Below, piece after piece: positions 8,787 to 21,350 of a stretch of 64,000 nucleotides of DNA (position 1 is the first letter of the stretch; each line of letters starts with the position of its first letter). This DNA comes from Rhizobium sp. 007 (GTDB taxonomy: Bacteria; Pseudomonadota; Alphaproteobacteria; Rhizobiales; Rhizobiaceae), in assembly GCF_015353075.1 (NCBI RefSeq), contig NZ_CP064187.1, positions 3,678,501 to 3,742,500 on the forward strand, given 5' to 3'. Below the pieces are notes generated by a model, which worked only from the letters and a program-made list of their open reading frames with translations, made no database searches and was not told where the DNA came from. The position numbers were made by a program, and so were the translations under genes.

Positions 8787-9060
8787 CAGTCTCCCAAGCC
8801 TCCACTTATGACAGGAGAACGACAGTTTGCCCGAGCCACATCAAATTGCAAGTGCAGCTACCATCACATTAAACATATGCTATGCAATCTCCCAAGCGCC
8901 GCATTTCAGTCAAAACAGCGCCTCATTTCCGGAGGAAATTCGCTCACTGATTTGGCGCCAGCGCGCCAAAGGGCCCGGCTGAGCGTATCGACCTTAACCC
9001 CAGCCCCGAATACGATCAGCCGGGCCGCCTCGTTCCATCCGCCTCGAAGCGGTAAACCGA

Positions 9061-9801
9061 TCAGATATTCTTGCCTGCCATGACGATTGTTGCGCCGACG
9101 ATCGCAGCCGGATCGCCGTCTGTTGTCGTCGCCTGAAGCAGGATGGCGCAACCCTCCAGTCCTGGCTTCTGCAGGACGCTTGCGGGCAGCGTCAGGCTTG
9201 CCGCCTTGCCATCCCACATGCCGACTGTTTCGACATCGCTGACGCTGTTGAGATAGGAAATCTTCTTGCCGCTGTTTTCGCCCTTTTCGACGTCGATCGT
9301 CTTTTCCTTGTCGAAATAGACAAGCACGACATTGGCCTTACCTTCGCCGGCGCCGATCTTGATCTCGAGCTCGTCGCCGCGCAGCTGCGCGTCCACGGGC
9401 ACGGTCAAGCCTTTGCCTTCCGTCGAAAATGTATCGATCTTGCCATAAATGGCGGAAAGGTCCGAGCCAGTCAGGTGATCGCGGCCGTTCACCACGACCT
9501 GCGGTGTGTAGACGTTGCTGCGGCCCATCATCCGCGCATAACCATATTGGCGCTCGGTGTTTTCCTTCGAACTGAGCGTGTCCGTCCACCCGAGATAATT
9601 CCAGTAGTCCACATGATAGGCGAGTGCGATCACATCGCCCTGGCCAACCAGCTTCCGGAAGGCTGCATCGGCGGGAGGACAGGACGAGCATCCCTGCGAC
9701 GTGAAAAGTTCAACGACGCCTTTCAGTTTGCCATCTTCGGCATGAAGCGGCGCTGTAAGCACCATACCGGCGACCAGCGAAATCAAAAAACGCGGCGACA
9801 T
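9061..9801 (-). CDS. DUF1223 secreted thioredoxin-like protein
   Basis: 246 aa with a signal peptide (residues 1-21, ending HAE). Just after it comes VELFTSQGCSSCPPAD, the DUF1223 hallmark: a thioredoxin-fold protein with a CxxC pair (C-S-S-C). Members are predicted periplasmic thiol proteins; no activity is established. The C-terminal half is a beta-rich domain. It stands alone on the minus strand downstream of the acnA terminator. Confidence 0.82.
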   Translation of the reverse strand: MSPRFLISLVAGMVLTAPLHAEDGKLKGVVELFTSQGCSSCPPADAAFRKLVGQGDVIALAYHVDYWNYLGWTDTLSSKENTERQYGYARMMGRSNVYTPQVVVNGRDHLTGSDLSAIYGKIDTFSTEGKGLTVPVDAQLRGDELEIKIGAGEGKANVVLVYFDKEKTIDVEKGENSGKKISYLNSVSDVETVGMWDGKAASLTLPASVLQKPGLEGCAILLQATTTDGDPAAIVGATIVMAGKNI

Positions 9802-9963
9802 TCCAACCCCTTTTCCAGAGACGCGCAGCAGACCGAATACCGCAGGCCCTGACTTACGCCCGTAGAGATAATCCTTCCGGCTGCAAACGGGAAGTCACGA
9901 AGGGGTGAGACGCCGCCCGTCGGCATCGCTGCTAGAACACATCGGCGTGAGATGGAAACCCGC

Positions 9964-9998
9964 AAAGAAAAACCGCCGGAGATTGCTCTCCGGCGGCC
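9964..9998 (-). terminator. Intrinsic terminator of acnA
   Basis: A perfect 10-bp stem (9973-9982 with 9987-9996), loop of 4, followed on the minus strand by TTTTTCTTT. It lies 25 nt beyond the acnA stop. Confidence 0.88.
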
Positions 9999-10022
9999 AT
10001 TATGTGCCCTGTTTCTTAACAA

Positions 10023-12713
<2,691 letters not shown>

Positions 12714-12973
12714 GAGAGACCCCGTTTCTGATAGCCAACACAGTCGTGCGGACGCCTATGCACTAATGCACATCAGGATGCGGGTACGGCCATTTCCGCT
12801 GTCCGCACGTGGAGAGGTTTCTCCAAGTTCGGCGCAAGGATGAAATTCACGCCGGCCGCTGGCGTGGTTGCGGGTCTTATAGATAATTTCTAAGAAAGGT
12901 GCCAGAGAGGGCTCGGCCCATTTGGGACATTTTTTGCGTCGCGGTGACTAAAAACTTATTGAACGGAAAACCT

Positions 12974-13621
12974 ATGCATCTCGACGCCTCCAATCTCGCT
13001 GCCAGGCGGGGCGAAGACCTGATTTTCGCAGACGTATCCTTTCGCCTCGACGCAGGCGAAGCGCTGGTTTTGACTGGGAAAAACGGATCGGGAAAGTCGA
13101 CTTTGCTGCGCGTCGTGGCCGGTCTTTTAAGGCCTGAAAGGGGCACAGTTCAATTCACTGATTCGCGTGGTGAAACGGACCGGATTCCGCGCGAGGTCAG
13201 CCACTATCTCGGCCACCGCAACGCGATGAAAAGCGAGCTAACCGTTTCCGAAAATCTCGCCTTCTGGCAAAACTTTCTCGGCGACGTCCTCGGCGCCTCG
13301 GAACTGTCGATCGAAGACGCCGCCGAGGCCGTCGGCCTTTCGGACATTACGCATCTTCCCTTCGGTTATCTCTCCGCCGGCCAGCAACGCCGCTTTGCCT
13401 TCGCCAAGCTGCTCGTTGCCTACCGCCCGGTCTGGATTCTCGACGAACCGACCGCAGCACTCGATGCCAGCGCCGACCGCTTGTTTGCCGGTCTCATCGA
13501 CGCCCACCGGAGAAAGGGCGGCATCGTTGTCGCCGCGACCCATCAGCCGCTCGGGCTTGAGAGTGCCCGGGCATTGAAGATGACGGGGTTTGCGGGCGTG
13601 GATCGAGGAGTTTGGGGTTGA
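12974..13621 (+). CDS. ccmA: Haem exporter ATP-binding protein CcmA
   Basis: 215 aa from the ATG at 12974, which directly precedes the conserved LDASNLAARRG. Walker A GKNGSGKSTLL, signature LSAGQQRR and Walker B VWILDEPTAALD are present; the LSAGQ variant is typical of CcmA. It powers the CcmABCD complex that releases haem-loaded CcmE for cytochrome c maturation. First gene of ccmABCDG. A dispersed GC-rich repeat separates it from ccmB. Confidence 0.92.
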   Translation: MHLDASNLAARRGEDLIFADVSFRLDAGEALVLTGKNGSGKSTLLRVVAGLLRPERGTVQFTDSRGETDRIPREVSHYLGHRNAMKSELTVSENLAFWQNFLGDVLGASELSIEDAAEAVGLSDITHLPFGYLSAGQQRRFAFAKLLVAYRPVWILDEPTAALDASADRLFAGLIDAHRRKGGIVVAATHQPLGLESARALKMTGFAGVDRGVWG

Positions 13622-13699
13622 TGACGCTTGTGGCACACCAGGACAACGCTACAGCTTGCGGAACGGATATTTGTAGGCAGCAAACGGCGCCGCACGTTA

Positions 13700-13739
13700 G
13701 CCCCTTCCTCTTGTGGGGAGGGGTTGGGGAGGGGTCCTT
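13700..13739. repeat. Dispersed GC-rich palindromic repeat between ccmA and ccmB
   Basis: The segment consists of C-rich then G-rich blocks (CCCCTTCC, then GGGGAGGGG and again GGGGAGGGG) that can pair into a hairpin. Repeats of this look, which translate as PLPNPSPQEEG in one frame, are scattered through many proteobacterial genomes. It lies in the 145-bp ccmA-ccmB gap, unusual in an operon whose other junctions are tight. Confidence 0.6.
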
Positions 13740-13766
13740 GGTCATCCGCGAAGAGGGACACCTCAA

Positions 13767-14426
13767 ATGACCGCCCTCTTCTTCCGCGATCTGAAGCTCT
13801 CCATCCGCGCCGGCGGCGGCGCTCTCATCGGCGTGTTGTTTTTCCTCACCGTCGTCGCTGTCATCCCGTTCGGCGTCGGGCCGGACCTGAACCTGCTTTC
13901 CAGAATCGGCCCCGCCATCGTCTGGATTGGCGCGCTGCTTGCGGCTTTGCTGGGTCTTGACCGACTTTTCCAAGCCGAACGTGACGACGGTTCGCTGGAC
14001 TTGATGCTGATGCAGGAAACGCCTCTCGTGCTGACGGTTCTTGTCAAATGCTTCGCGCATTGGACGGCGACGAGCCTGCCATTGGTGATTGCCTCCCCGT
14101 TCCTTGGTCTCTTCATGAACATGGACGAGGTCGCGATCGGTGCGACGATGCTGACGCTCTTGGCCGGCTCGCCCGCCATCACCTTCATCGGCGCCGTCGG
14201 CGCGGCTGTCGCCGTCGCCCTTCCGCGCGGCGGGCTGCTGGTCTCGATCCTTGTTCTGCCATTGACCATTCCGGTGCTGATCTTCGGCGTCAGCGCCACC
14301 TATGCGGCAGTGGAAGATCCGGCACCTTTCATGCCGCCCTTCCTCATTCTGATCGCATTGACGATGTTCTTTGCCGTCATCGGTCCGGCAGCCGCAGCAC
14401 TTGCGCTGCGAAACACATCGGATTGA
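13767..14426 (+). CDS. ccmB: Haem exporter protein CcmB
   Basis: 219 aa, six hydrophobic helices, starting MTALFFRDLKLSIRAGGG as in the CcmB family. Membrane subunit of the CcmAB transporter acting with CcmC and CcmD to load and release haem-CcmE in the periplasm. The start at 13767 is chosen because the upstream in-frame sequence is the dispersed repeat rather than protein. The next gene begins 58 bp downstream. Confidence 0.92.
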   Translation: MTALFFRDLKLSIRAGGGALIGVLFFLTVVAVIPFGVGPDLNLLSRIGPAIVWIGALLAALLGLDRLFQAERDDGSLDLMLMQETPLVLTVLVKCFAHWTATSLPLVIASPFLGLFMNMDEVAIGATMLTLLAGSPAITFIGAVGAAVAVALPRGGLLVSILVLPLTIPVLIFGVSATYAAVEDPAPFMPPFLILIALTMFFAVIGPAAAALALRNTSD

Positions 14427-14484
14427 TTGGCTCTTTGAGAGCGATCAATTGCGGGATCACCGCGTTCAAGGTAAAGAACCGTAC

Positions 14485-15246
14485 ATGAGCGAAACAAGCC
14501 TTGCCATCAGCAAAATCAGCGATCTCGCCAATCCGACGCGGTTTCTGGCGCTGGCGCGGCGCACCATCCCGTGGATGGCGGCGGCAACGGCGCTCTGTCT
14601 CATCATCGGATTGTACCTCAGCTTCTCGACGAAAGGCGACTACCAGCAGGGCGAAACCGTCCGCATCATGTATCTCCATGTGCCTTCGGCCTGGCTTTCG
14701 ATGATGTGCTACATCGTGATGAGCATTTCGGCGATCGGCACGCTCGTCTGGCGCCATCCGCTGGCCGATGTCTCCGCCAAGGCCGCCGCACCGCTCGGCG
14801 CCGCCTTCACGCTGCTTGCATTGGTCACCGGTTCTCTCTGGGGCAAGCCCATGTGGGGCACCTGGTGGGTCTGGGACGCGCGGCTGACGTCCGTCTTCAT
14901 CCTCTTCCTGATGTATCTCGGCCTGATTGCGCTGAACCGCGCCATCGATGATCCGTCAAGGGCCGCGCGTGTCACCGCGGTTCTGATCCTCGTCGGATTC
15001 GTCAATATCCCGATCATCAAGTTCTCGGTCGACTGGTGGAATACGCTGCATCAGCCTGCGAGCGTCGTGCGCCTCGCCGGCCCGGCGATCGACCCGGAGT
15101 TCCTGCGCCCGCTTTTCGTGATGGCAATCGGCTTCACGCTGCTCTTCTTCACGCTGCACATCATGGCGATGCGCAACGAAATCTGGCGGCGCCGCGTTGC
15201 CGCCCAGCGCCGTCTTGCCGCGCGCATGGCAAGCCGTGAGGATTGA
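14485..15246 (+). CDS. ccmC: Haem exporter protein CcmC
   Basis: 253 aa, six transmembrane helices. It has the periplasmic Trp-rich motif WGTWWVWDARLTS and flanking histidines (HVPSAW, WWNTLHQPAS) that hold haem for transfer to CcmE. Start at 14485 (ATG) after a GGTAAAG-type RBS; upstream in-frame codons overlap ccmB. Core subunit of system I cytochrome c maturation. ccmD follows after 3 bp. Confidence 0.93.
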   Translation: MSETSLAISKISDLANPTRFLALARRTIPWMAAATALCLIIGLYLSFSTKGDYQQGETVRIMYLHVPSAWLSMMCYIVMSISAIGTLVWRHPLADVSAKAAAPLGAAFTLLALVTGSLWGKPMWGTWWVWDARLTSVFILFLMYLGLIALNRAIDDPSRAARVTAVLILVGFVNIPIIKFSVDWWNTLHQPASVVRLAGPAIDPEFLRPLFVMAIGFTLLFFTLHIMAMRNEIWRRRVAAQRRLAARMASRED

Positions 15247-15249
15247 CCG

Positions 15250-15417
15250 ATGACGCACGCCTTTTATGTTTACTGTTCCTATGGGTTCGCCGCTTTCGTC
15301 ACCATTGCCGTGACGCTGTGGATCTGGGTGGACGGGCGCGCGCGGCAGAAGGAACTGGCGGCCCTCGAAGCTTCCGGTATCCGCCGCCGTTCGGCGCGTC
15401 CGAAGGATAACGAATGA
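15250..15417 (+). CDS. ccmD: Haem exporter protein CcmD (small subunit)
   Basis: 55 aa. It begins [13 protein letters not shown], then a single transmembrane helix (about 12-30) and a basic tail ([11 protein letters not shown]), the standard CcmD architecture. CcmD is needed for release of holo-CcmE from the CcmABCD complex. The stop overlaps the start of ccmG by ATGA, so the two are translationally coupled. Confidence 0.9.
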   Translation: MTHAFYVYCSYGFAAFVTIAVTLWIWVDGRARQKELAALEASGIRRRSARPKDNE

Positions 15418-16019
15418 GCACGCCGCAAGCAGATCGGCCAGAACCACGCGGCTTTGCCCGTTATGCGCTGGCATTGATCCCGCTTGTCGTTTTCGGCGGC
15501 ATTGCCGCGACGGCAGCAAAGATGCTTTACGATCAGGATTTCCACGGCAAGAACATTTCCGAGATCCCTTCAGCGCTGATCGGCACCAAAGCTCCGGAAT
15601 TAAACCTGGCACCCCTCGAAGGGTCCAATCTGCCGCCGCTGACGGATAGCGCGATCAAGGGCAAGCTGACGCTGGTCAATGTCTTTGCCTCCTGGTGCCT
15701 TCCTTGCCGGGAAGAGCATCCAATCCTGACGGAACTGGCAAAGGACAACCGGCTCAACATCGTCGCAATCAACTACAAGGACAAGAACGAAAGCGCGCTG
15801 CGTTTCCTTGGCGAGCTCGGAAACCCCTATGCCGCAATCGGCGTCGATCCGAATGGCAAGGCGGCGATCGACTGGGGCGTCTATGGCATTCCGGAGAGTT
15901 ACCTGGTCGCCACCGACGGCACGATCCTCTATAAACGCGTCGGCCCCTTCGACGATGTCAGCCTCAAGGAAGGCCTCTATCCGGCAATGGAAAAGGCGCT
16001 CGGGAAACCGGTTTCCTAA
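15414..16019 (+). CDS. ccmG: Thiol:disulfide interchange protein CcmG (DsbE)
   Basis: 201 aa. N-terminal membrane anchor (about 20-38) and a periplasmic thioredoxin domain with active site [10 protein letters not shown] and the DsbE-type [11 protein letters not shown] loop with cis-Pro. It reduces the CxxCH motif of apocytochrome c before haem attachment. Last gene of the local ccm operon; CcmE, F and H are not in the window. Its stop interlocks with that of the convergent DUF2585 gene (4-bp overlap). Confidence 0.93.
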   Translation: MSTPQADRPEPRGFARYALALIPLVVFGGIAATAAKMLYDQDFHGKNISEIPSALIGTKAPELNLAPLEGSNLPPLTDSAIKGKLTLVNVFASWCLPCREEHPILTELAKDNRLNIVAINYKDKNESALRFLGELGNPYAAIGVDPNGKAAIDWGVYGIPESYLVATDGTILYKRVGPFDDVSLKEGLYPAMEKALGKPVS

Positions 16020-16603
16020 ACCGCACTCTGCCAGGCCTTGACCGCCTCGACCGGCCAGATCAGCATCAGCACGTTGAGCGTCAGGTTGTCACGGATCATG
16101 TAGCCCGTGAAAATCTCGAAGAAGATCGCGATGGCGACTGTGAGCGCGATCGGAGCGCGGGCTGCGAAGAAGAAGCCGGCGACCATGAAGACGGTGTCCA
16201 TGGCCGAGTTCAGGATACTATCGCCGTAATAATCGAGCGAGATCGTCGCCGCACGGTAGCGGTCGATGATGATCGGCGAGTTTTCGAGCAGTTCCCAGCC
16301 GGATTCGACCACGAGCGCCAGAAGCAGGCGGACGGCAATCGGTCTGTTACGCATTACGAGATGCGCCAGCCCATAGAACAGGAAGCCGTGAATGATGTGG
16401 GACGGCGTGTACCAGTCCGAAAGATGCTGGGAATTGCCGCTCGAGTTGACGACGCCTTCCCACAGCTTGACATAGCCGCAGGCGCAGATCGGCGTGCGGC
16501 CCATTAGGTACTCGGCAGCGATCTGGACGATCAAAACCGCCAGGCAGGCCGCGAACCAGAAATTCTGATGTCTCGCTCTTTCCGCTGCACTGAATGCCGT
16601 CAC
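16016..16603 (-). CDS. DUF2585 membrane protein
   Basis: 195 aa with about five hydrophobic helices. Matches the DUF2585 family of Rhizobiales by the blocks [26 protein letters not shown] and the C-terminal [12 protein letters not shown]. Function unknown. It overlaps the upstream yciB by 4 bp and is probably the last gene of the dapF-mtaB-ftsY-yciB run. Confidence 0.8.
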   Translation of the reverse strand: MTAFSAAERARHQNFWFAACLAVLIVQIAAEYLMGRTPICACGYVKLWEGVVNSSGNSQHLSDWYTPSHIIHGFLFYGLAHLVMRNRPIAVRLLLALVVESGWELLENSPIIIDRYRAATISLDYYGDSILNSAMDTVFMVAGFFFAARAPIALTVAIAIFFEIFTGYMIRDNLTLNVLMLIWPVEAVKAWQSAV

Positions 16604-17244
16604 TTCTCGGTCTCTCCTGCAGGATTTATCGAATGCTTCAAGATGAGCGGCATCTGCGCCATGGTGAAGATGATGGTGATCGGCATCGTCCCCCAGACCT
16701 TGAAGGTCACCCAGAAGTCATCGGAAAAATTGCGCCAGACGACTTCGTTCAAAACGGCAAGGAACAGGAAGAAAACGCCCCAGCGGACCGTCAGCTTGCG
16801 CCAGCCTGCAGCGTCGAGCTGAAAGGCCGCGTTGAAGACGTAGCCGAGCAGCGACCTGCCAAAGGCAAGCCCGCCCAGCAGCGCGACACCGAACAGCGTA
16901 TTGACAATCGTCGGCTTCATTTTGATGAAGGTTTCGTTCTGCAGGTAGATCGACAGCGAACCGAAGATCAAAACGACGATGCCAGACACGAAGGGCATGA
17001 TCGGCAGATGGCCAAGGACGAGCTTGGAAACGACGAGCGAGACGATCGTCGCCGCCATGAAAAGCCCCGTCGCCACGAAGAGCGGCCCGCCGAGTTCGGA
17101 CAATGCAGGGAATCTTTCGACCAGCCAGGCGCCGCGCAGATTGGCAAAGAAGAAGATCAGCAGCGGCCCGAGTTCCAGCGCCAGCTTCAGCATCGGATGG
17201 TGCCGGTCGGCGGCGCTGGGAGTAATATCGCTTTCAGTGGTCAT
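16600..17244 (-). CDS. yciB: Inner membrane septation protein A homologue (YciB/IspZ)
   Basis: 214 aa from the ATG at 17244; six helices. Family markers: [12 protein letters not shown] at the start, then RFGRS-like [10 protein letters not shown] and [24 protein letters not shown]. In Shigella IspZ affects septation and cell spreading; in E. coli YciB has links to envelope synthesis. The in-frame start at 17310 would overlap ftsY by 4 bp and add 22 poorly conserved residues, so both starts are possible. Confidence 0.87.
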   Translation of the reverse strand: MTTESDITPSAADRHHPMLKLALELGPLLIFFFANLRGAWLVERFPALSELGGPLFVATGLFMAATIVSLVVSKLVLGHLPIMPFVSGIVVLIFGSLSIYLQNETFIKMKPTIVNTLFGVALLGGLAFGRSLLGYVFNAAFQLDAAGWRKLTVRWGVFFLFLAVLNEVVWRNFSDDFWVTFKVWGTMPITIIFTMAQMPLILKHSINPAGETEK

Positions 17245-17306
17245 GTATTCGTCAAACCTGTTCGTCGTTCGCGCGCCTTGCGCGCTGTTCCGGCTTATCT
17301 GTGGCA

Positions 17307-18872
17307 TCATTGCCCAAGGCCGGCAATGGCTTGAGCGAAATCCTCGGCCTCGAACGGCTCCAGATCGTCTACGCCTTCGCCGACGCCGATGAAATAGACC
17401 GGTAGCTTGTGCTTGGCGGAGATCGCAACGAGGATGCCGCCCCTTGCCGTACCATCGAGCTTGGTCATGATCAGGCCGTTGACGCCCGCAACATTGCGGA
17501 AAATTTCGACCTGATTGAGAGCGTTCTGGCCGGTGGTCGCATCCAGCGTCTGCAGCACCGTATGCGGGGCGTCGGGATCGAGCTTGCCGAGCACGCGGAC
17601 GATCTTTTCAAGCTCCGCCATCAGCTCCGCCTTGTTTTGCAAACGGCCGGCGGTATCGATGATCAGCACGTCGCATTTTTTCGCCTTCGCCTGCTCGAAG
17701 GCGTCGTAGGCGAGACCTGCGGCATCCGCACCAAGCTTGGTGCCGATGAATTCCGACTTCGTGCGATCGGCCCAGATCTTCAACTGCTCGATCGCCGCGG
17801 CGCGGAAAGTATCGCCCGCCGCCACCATGACCTTCAACCCGGCACCCGAAAGCTTCGACGCCAGCTTGCCGATCGTCGTCGTCTTGCCGGTGCCGTTGAC
17901 GCCGACGACGAGAATGACATGCGGCTTGTGGGTGAGATCGAGCTGCAAGGGCTTTGCGACCGGCTTCAACACTTTGGCAATTTCCGACGCCATGATGCGG
18001 CTGACATCCTCGCCGGTCACATCCTTGCCGTAGCGCTCGGAAGCAAGCGTATCGGTGACACGCATGGCGGTCTCGACGCCGAGATCGGCTTGTATCAGCA
18101 GGTCTTCGAGATCCTGAAGGGTGTCGTCGTCCAGCTTGCGCTTGGTGAAGAGCGCGGAAATCTGGCCCGTGAGTTGCGACGAAGTACGCGCGAGACCGGC
18201 GCGCAGACGCTGGAACCAGCTGAGTTTCGGCGCAGGAGCAATCGGCTCCGGTTCGGTGATTTTCGGAGTGGTTGCAAAGCCCTTGGGAAGGACAGGTTCC
18301 GTCTTTGAAGCATGCTCGCCCTCCGTTTCAGGACGAGGAGCATCCCCCTCCACCCTGCCGGGCATCTCCCCTTCAAGGAGGGAGATTGGCTGAGCAGGAG
18401 CTCCCTCAGCCGTCCCGGAAATCTCCGGACGAATATCCGTGACTTCATCATGAGAAAGATCGGAAAGTGGCGCCTCGTCGGCCAACTGATCTTTCCCCTC
18501 GTGGGGGAGATGTCCCGAAGGGACTGAGGGGGGTGTCTCCGCCAAGGGCGCGTCTTGGGCTGACGTCTCTGGCTCGGCTTCAGCCTCGGCCTCCAGCAAC
18601 GAGAGTGGTATCACTCCAAGATCGCCAATCTGGTAGGCGCCCGGAAGGATCGCCGACTCCTCGGCCTCTTCGGAAGGCTCGAGAGCGTCCGCAGCCGGAC
18701 CGCCCGCGGCATCCATCTCCTCCGATAAAACGGGATCACTTGCGAGCGGCAAGTGTTCCTCGCGCGAATGTTCGGCTTCGAGAACTTTTGTCTCTGAAGC
18801 CTCTGGCGCCTGCTCTTCCGCCGGCTTTTCCTTGCCGAAGGTGAAGACCTTTTTGATGAAACTGAGCGCCAT
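17307..18872 (-). CDS. ftsY: Signal recognition particle receptor FtsY
   Basis: 521 aa. The C-terminal NG domain is complete: GTPase G1 [10 protein letters not shown]3 DTAGR, G4 [10 protein letters not shown]. It binds the Ffh-RNA particle and delivers nascent membrane proteins to the translocon. Residues 1 to about 210 are an acidic, low-complexity A domain, variable in all FtsY proteins. Two copies of a dispersed palindromic repeat lie inside this A domain in frame (18341-18390 and 18488-18536), adding stretches such as [14 protein letters not shown]. The gene sits 15 bp after mtaB. Confidence 0.94.
   Translation of the reverse strand: MALSFIKKVFTFGKEKPAEEQAPEASETKVLEAEHSREEHLPLASDPVLSEEMDAAGGPAADALEPSEEAEESAILPGAYQIGDLGVIPLSLLEAEAEAEPETSAQDAPLAETPPSVPSGHLPHEGKDQLADEAPLSDLSHDEVTDIRPEISGTAEGAPAQPISLLEGEMPGRVEGDAPRPETEGEHASKTEPVLPKGFATTPKITEPEPIAPAPKLSWFQRLRAGLARTSSQLTGQISALFTKRKLDDDTLQDLEDLLIQADLGVETAMRVTDTLASERYGKDVTGEDVSRIMASEIAKVLKPVAKPLQLDLTHKPHVILVVGVNGTGKTTTIGKLASKLSGAGLKVMVAAGDTFRAAAIEQLKIWADRTKSEFIGTKLGADAAGLAYDAFEQAKAKKCDVLIIDTAGRLQNKAELMAELEKIVRVLGKLDPDAPHTVLQTLDATTGQNALNQVEIFRNVAGVNGLIMTKLDGTARGGILVAISAKHKLPVYFIGVGEGVDDLEPFEAEDFAQAIAGLGQ
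18341..18390. repeat. Dispersed palindromic repeat inside ftsY, copy 1
   Basis: C-rich block, CCGGGCATCTCCCC core and AGGAGGGAGATT: this resembles the short repeats common between genes in Rhizobiales. It is read in frame by ftsY as [16 protein letters not shown]. Oriented opposite to copy 2. Confidence 0.65.
18488..18536. repeat. Dispersed palindromic repeat inside ftsY, copy 2
   Basis: On the minus strand: CCCCCTCAGTCCCTTCGGGA, CATCTCCCCCACGAGGGG. Same consensus as copy 1 but reversed, about 100 bp away. Read in frame as [16 protein letters not shown] of FtsY. Confidence 0.65.
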
Positions 18873-18887
18873 GGGAATTCCGTGAAA

Positions 18888-20162
18888 TCAGGCCGCGTCG
18901 GCGGCTGTCAATTGCATGTCAAGATGTTTGCCATTATGGCCGGTGATGGTTGCCTCGACGAACGAACGCGGGCGAAGACCGGGGGCTGCGACAAGCGTGA
19001 AGTTCTCGGTATGTGCGAGCCCGTTGTTTTCCACCAGCAGCCATTGCCGCGTTCCGACCATCTGAGCCAGATGGGACTGATGAAGCCGATGTCCAGTAGC
19101 ACGAAGCCGTACCGCACGATCCTTGACGATCGACCGGTCGAGCTGCGGCATGCGGGCTGCCGGCGTGCCTGGACGAGGGCTGTAAGGGAAGACGTGCAGG
19201 TGAGCGATCTTCGCTTCTTGCGCCAGGCTGGCGGCATTTTCGAACATCTCTTCGGTCTCGGTCGGGAAACCGGCGATCATGTCCGCGCCGAAGCACATCT
19301 CTGGACGCAGACGGCGGACCTGATCGACGAAGGCCAGCGCATCGGCGCGTGAATGCCGCCGTTTCATGCGCTTCAGGATCATGTCGTCGCCATGTTGCAG
19401 CGAAAGATGCAGGTGCGGCATGAAACGCGGCTCATCGGCGACCAGATCGAACAAATGCTTGTCCGCCTCGATGCTGTCGATCGATGACAGCCGCAGTCGG
19501 CGGATGTCAGGTATCTGCTTCAGAAGCGTCTTGGCAAGCAGCCCGAGCGTCGGTTCGCCGGGCAGGTCGGCGCCGTAACTGGTGGCATCGACGCCTGTCA
19601 ACACGATCTCTCGGTAGCCGTTTTCAATGAGGTTGCGCGCCTGATCGACCACGGCGCCCATGGGCACGGAGCGGGAATTGCCGCGGCCATAGGGGATGAT
19701 GCAGAAGGTACAGCGATGGTCGCAGCCGTTCTGCACCTGGATAAAGGCCCGCACATGCCCGTCGATGTGCTTCACCATCTGCGGCGCCGTCTGGCGCACA
19801 CTCATGATGTCGTTGACGCGCAGCTTCTCTTCCGCGGCCACTCCGAAATCGGGCAGGGCGCGATATGAAGCGGTGATCAGCTTCTCCTCGTTGCCGAGAA
19901 CGGCGTCGACCTCGGCCATTTCTGCGAAGGTCTGCTTTTCGGTCTGGGCTGCGCAGCCCGTCACGATGATACGCGCATGCGGATTCTCGCGTCGTGCGCG
20001 GCGGATGGCTTGCCGCGCCTGACGCACGGCCTCGCTTGTGACCGCGCAAGTATTCACCAAAATGGCGTTGTTGAGCCCGGCCTTTTCCGCCTCCGCCCGC
20101 ATCACTTCGGATTCGTAGGTGTTGAGACGGCAGCCGAAGGTAATGACCTCAACGCCGCTCAC
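18888..20162 (-). CDS. mtaB: tRNA (N6-threonylcarbamoyladenosine37) methylthiotransferase MtaB
   Basis: 424 aa. N-terminal MTTase domain with three Cys for the auxiliary cluster (FGCRLN, NTCAVT, GCAAQ), the radical-SAM motif CDHRCTFC (about residue 150), and a C-terminal TRAM-like domain. It converts t6A37 to ms2t6A37 in ANN-decoding tRNAs. The start is a GTG that overlaps the dapF stop as GTGA; this agrees with the conserved [16 protein letters not shown] start. Longer upstream frames run inside dapF and are not used. Confidence 0.9.
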   Translation of the reverse strand: MSGVEVITFGCRLNTYESEVMRAEAEKAGLNNAILVNTCAVTSEAVRQARQAIRRARRENPHARIIVTGCAAQTEKQTFAEMAEVDAVLGNEEKLITASYRALPDFGVAAEEKLRVNDIMSVRQTAPQMVKHIDGHVRAFIQVQNGCDHRCTFCIIPYGRGNSRSVPMGAVVDQARNLIENGYREIVLTGVDATSYGADLPGEPTLGLLAKTLLKQIPDIRRLRLSSIDSIEADKHLFDLVADEPRFMPHLHLSLQHGDDMILKRMKRRHSRADALAFVDQVRRLRPEMCFGADMIAGFPTETEEMFENAASLAQEAKIAHLHVFPYSPRPGTPAARMPQLDRSIVKDRAVRLRATGHRLHQSHLAQMVGTRQWLLVENNGLAHTENFTLVAAPGLRPRSFVEATITGHNGKHLDMQLTAADAA

Positions 20163-21064
20163 CGCGCCTCGGCCCCCTGCGCCTGATCGCGCGCCCACGA
20201 ACCGGTGGAGGGATCTAACGTACCGGACCATTCCCATTCGGCAGGGCCGGTCATGATCACGTGGTCGTCGCGGTCGCGCCATTCGATCGACAATATGCCG
20301 GGCGGCTTGGCGCTGGCGACATGAATTGCGACCTTGCGGCCCGTGCGGCCCGTGCGGGCAGCGCAAACCGCTGTTGCGCAGGCAGCCGAACCGCAGGCAA
20401 GCGTCAAACCCGCACTGCGCTCCCATGTCCGTGTCGTGATCGATGCCGGCGAGGTAATTTGCGCCAGCGTGATATTGGCGCGCTCGGGAAACATCGGATG
20501 GTTCTCAAGCAATGGTCCAAAGCGCGCCAGATCAAAGGACATCACGTCCCTGTCGACCCAGAAGACGGCATGCGGGTTGCCCATCGACACGGTGGAGGGC
20601 GAATGCAGGACCGGGCTGTCGATCGGACCGATTTGGAGTTCAATGCGGCTGGTATCGTGAAACTCTTCCGCAAGCGGGATCTTGTCCCAGTCGAAAACAG
20701 GCTTGCCCATGTCGACCGAGATCGTACCGTCGTCATGCTCGACGGCATTGAGGATGCCTGCCACCGTCTGGAAAGTGAAAACCTTGTTGCCGGTTTCCGC
20801 GGCAAGAGCCTGCACCACGCAACGCGTGCCATTGCCGCAGGCTTGCGCCTTTGATCCATCGGAATTCAGGATATCGATCCAGGCATCGGTGCCTTGAGCC
20901 CTCGGGTCGTGGATCGCCATGATCTGGTCGAAGGCCGTATCTGGATGGGCATTGAGCGCGATCGCCGCAGCAGGCGTCACCTTGTCGGCGCGGCCGCGCA
21001 TGTCGACGACCAGGATCTTGTTGCCAAGCCCGTTCATCTTCGCGAATTCGACCGTTGCGCTCAT
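20159..21064 (-). CDS. dapF: Diaminopimelate epimerase
   Basis: 301 aa from the ATG at 21064 (begins [14 protein letters not shown], as in the family). Both catalytic cysteines are in place: ACGNGTRC (about residue 78) and ACGSAACA (about 222). It converts LL- to meso-diaminopimelate for lysine and peptidoglycan synthesis. It heads the run dapF-mtaB-ftsY-yciB-DUF2585; linkage of dapF with mtaB and ftsY is typical of Rhizobiales. Confidence 0.93.
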   Translation of the reverse strand: MSATVEFAKMNGLGNKILVVDMRGRADKVTPAAAIALNAHPDTAFDQIMAIHDPRAQGTDAWIDILNSDGSKAQACGNGTRCVVQALAAETGNKVFTFQTVAGILNAVEHDDGTISVDMGKPVFDWDKIPLAEEFHDTSRIELQIGPIDSPVLHSPSTVSMGNPHAVFWVDRDVMSFDLARFGPLLENHPMFPERANITLAQITSPASITTRTWERSAGLTLACGSAACATAVCAARTGRTGRKVAIHVASAKPPGILSIEWRDRDDHVIMTGPAEWEWSGTLDPSTGSWARDQAQGAEAR

Positions 21065-21350
21065 AGGATCATCCCGTGTCCATTTCGGCTGTATATGGCG
21101 GAAACGCGCGGGAATTACCAGTGGGTGCGGGCAATGACTAGCCAGCGACGCTTCGCTGCTCCGCCCTTTTCGCCGATAGTCTCGTGGGGAGCCCGGCAAG
21201 GCAGACGCTATGCTGCCCAGGCAAAAATGTCTCATGAGGGGACAGCCGCCGCCTCATGCTTGAGAAAAGTCGCAATGGCCTAGCACTTTTCAACGGTTGA
21301 AGGCATTCTTGACAATCGGATGCGTGTTCTTGGCAAAGGGAGGATAGCCG

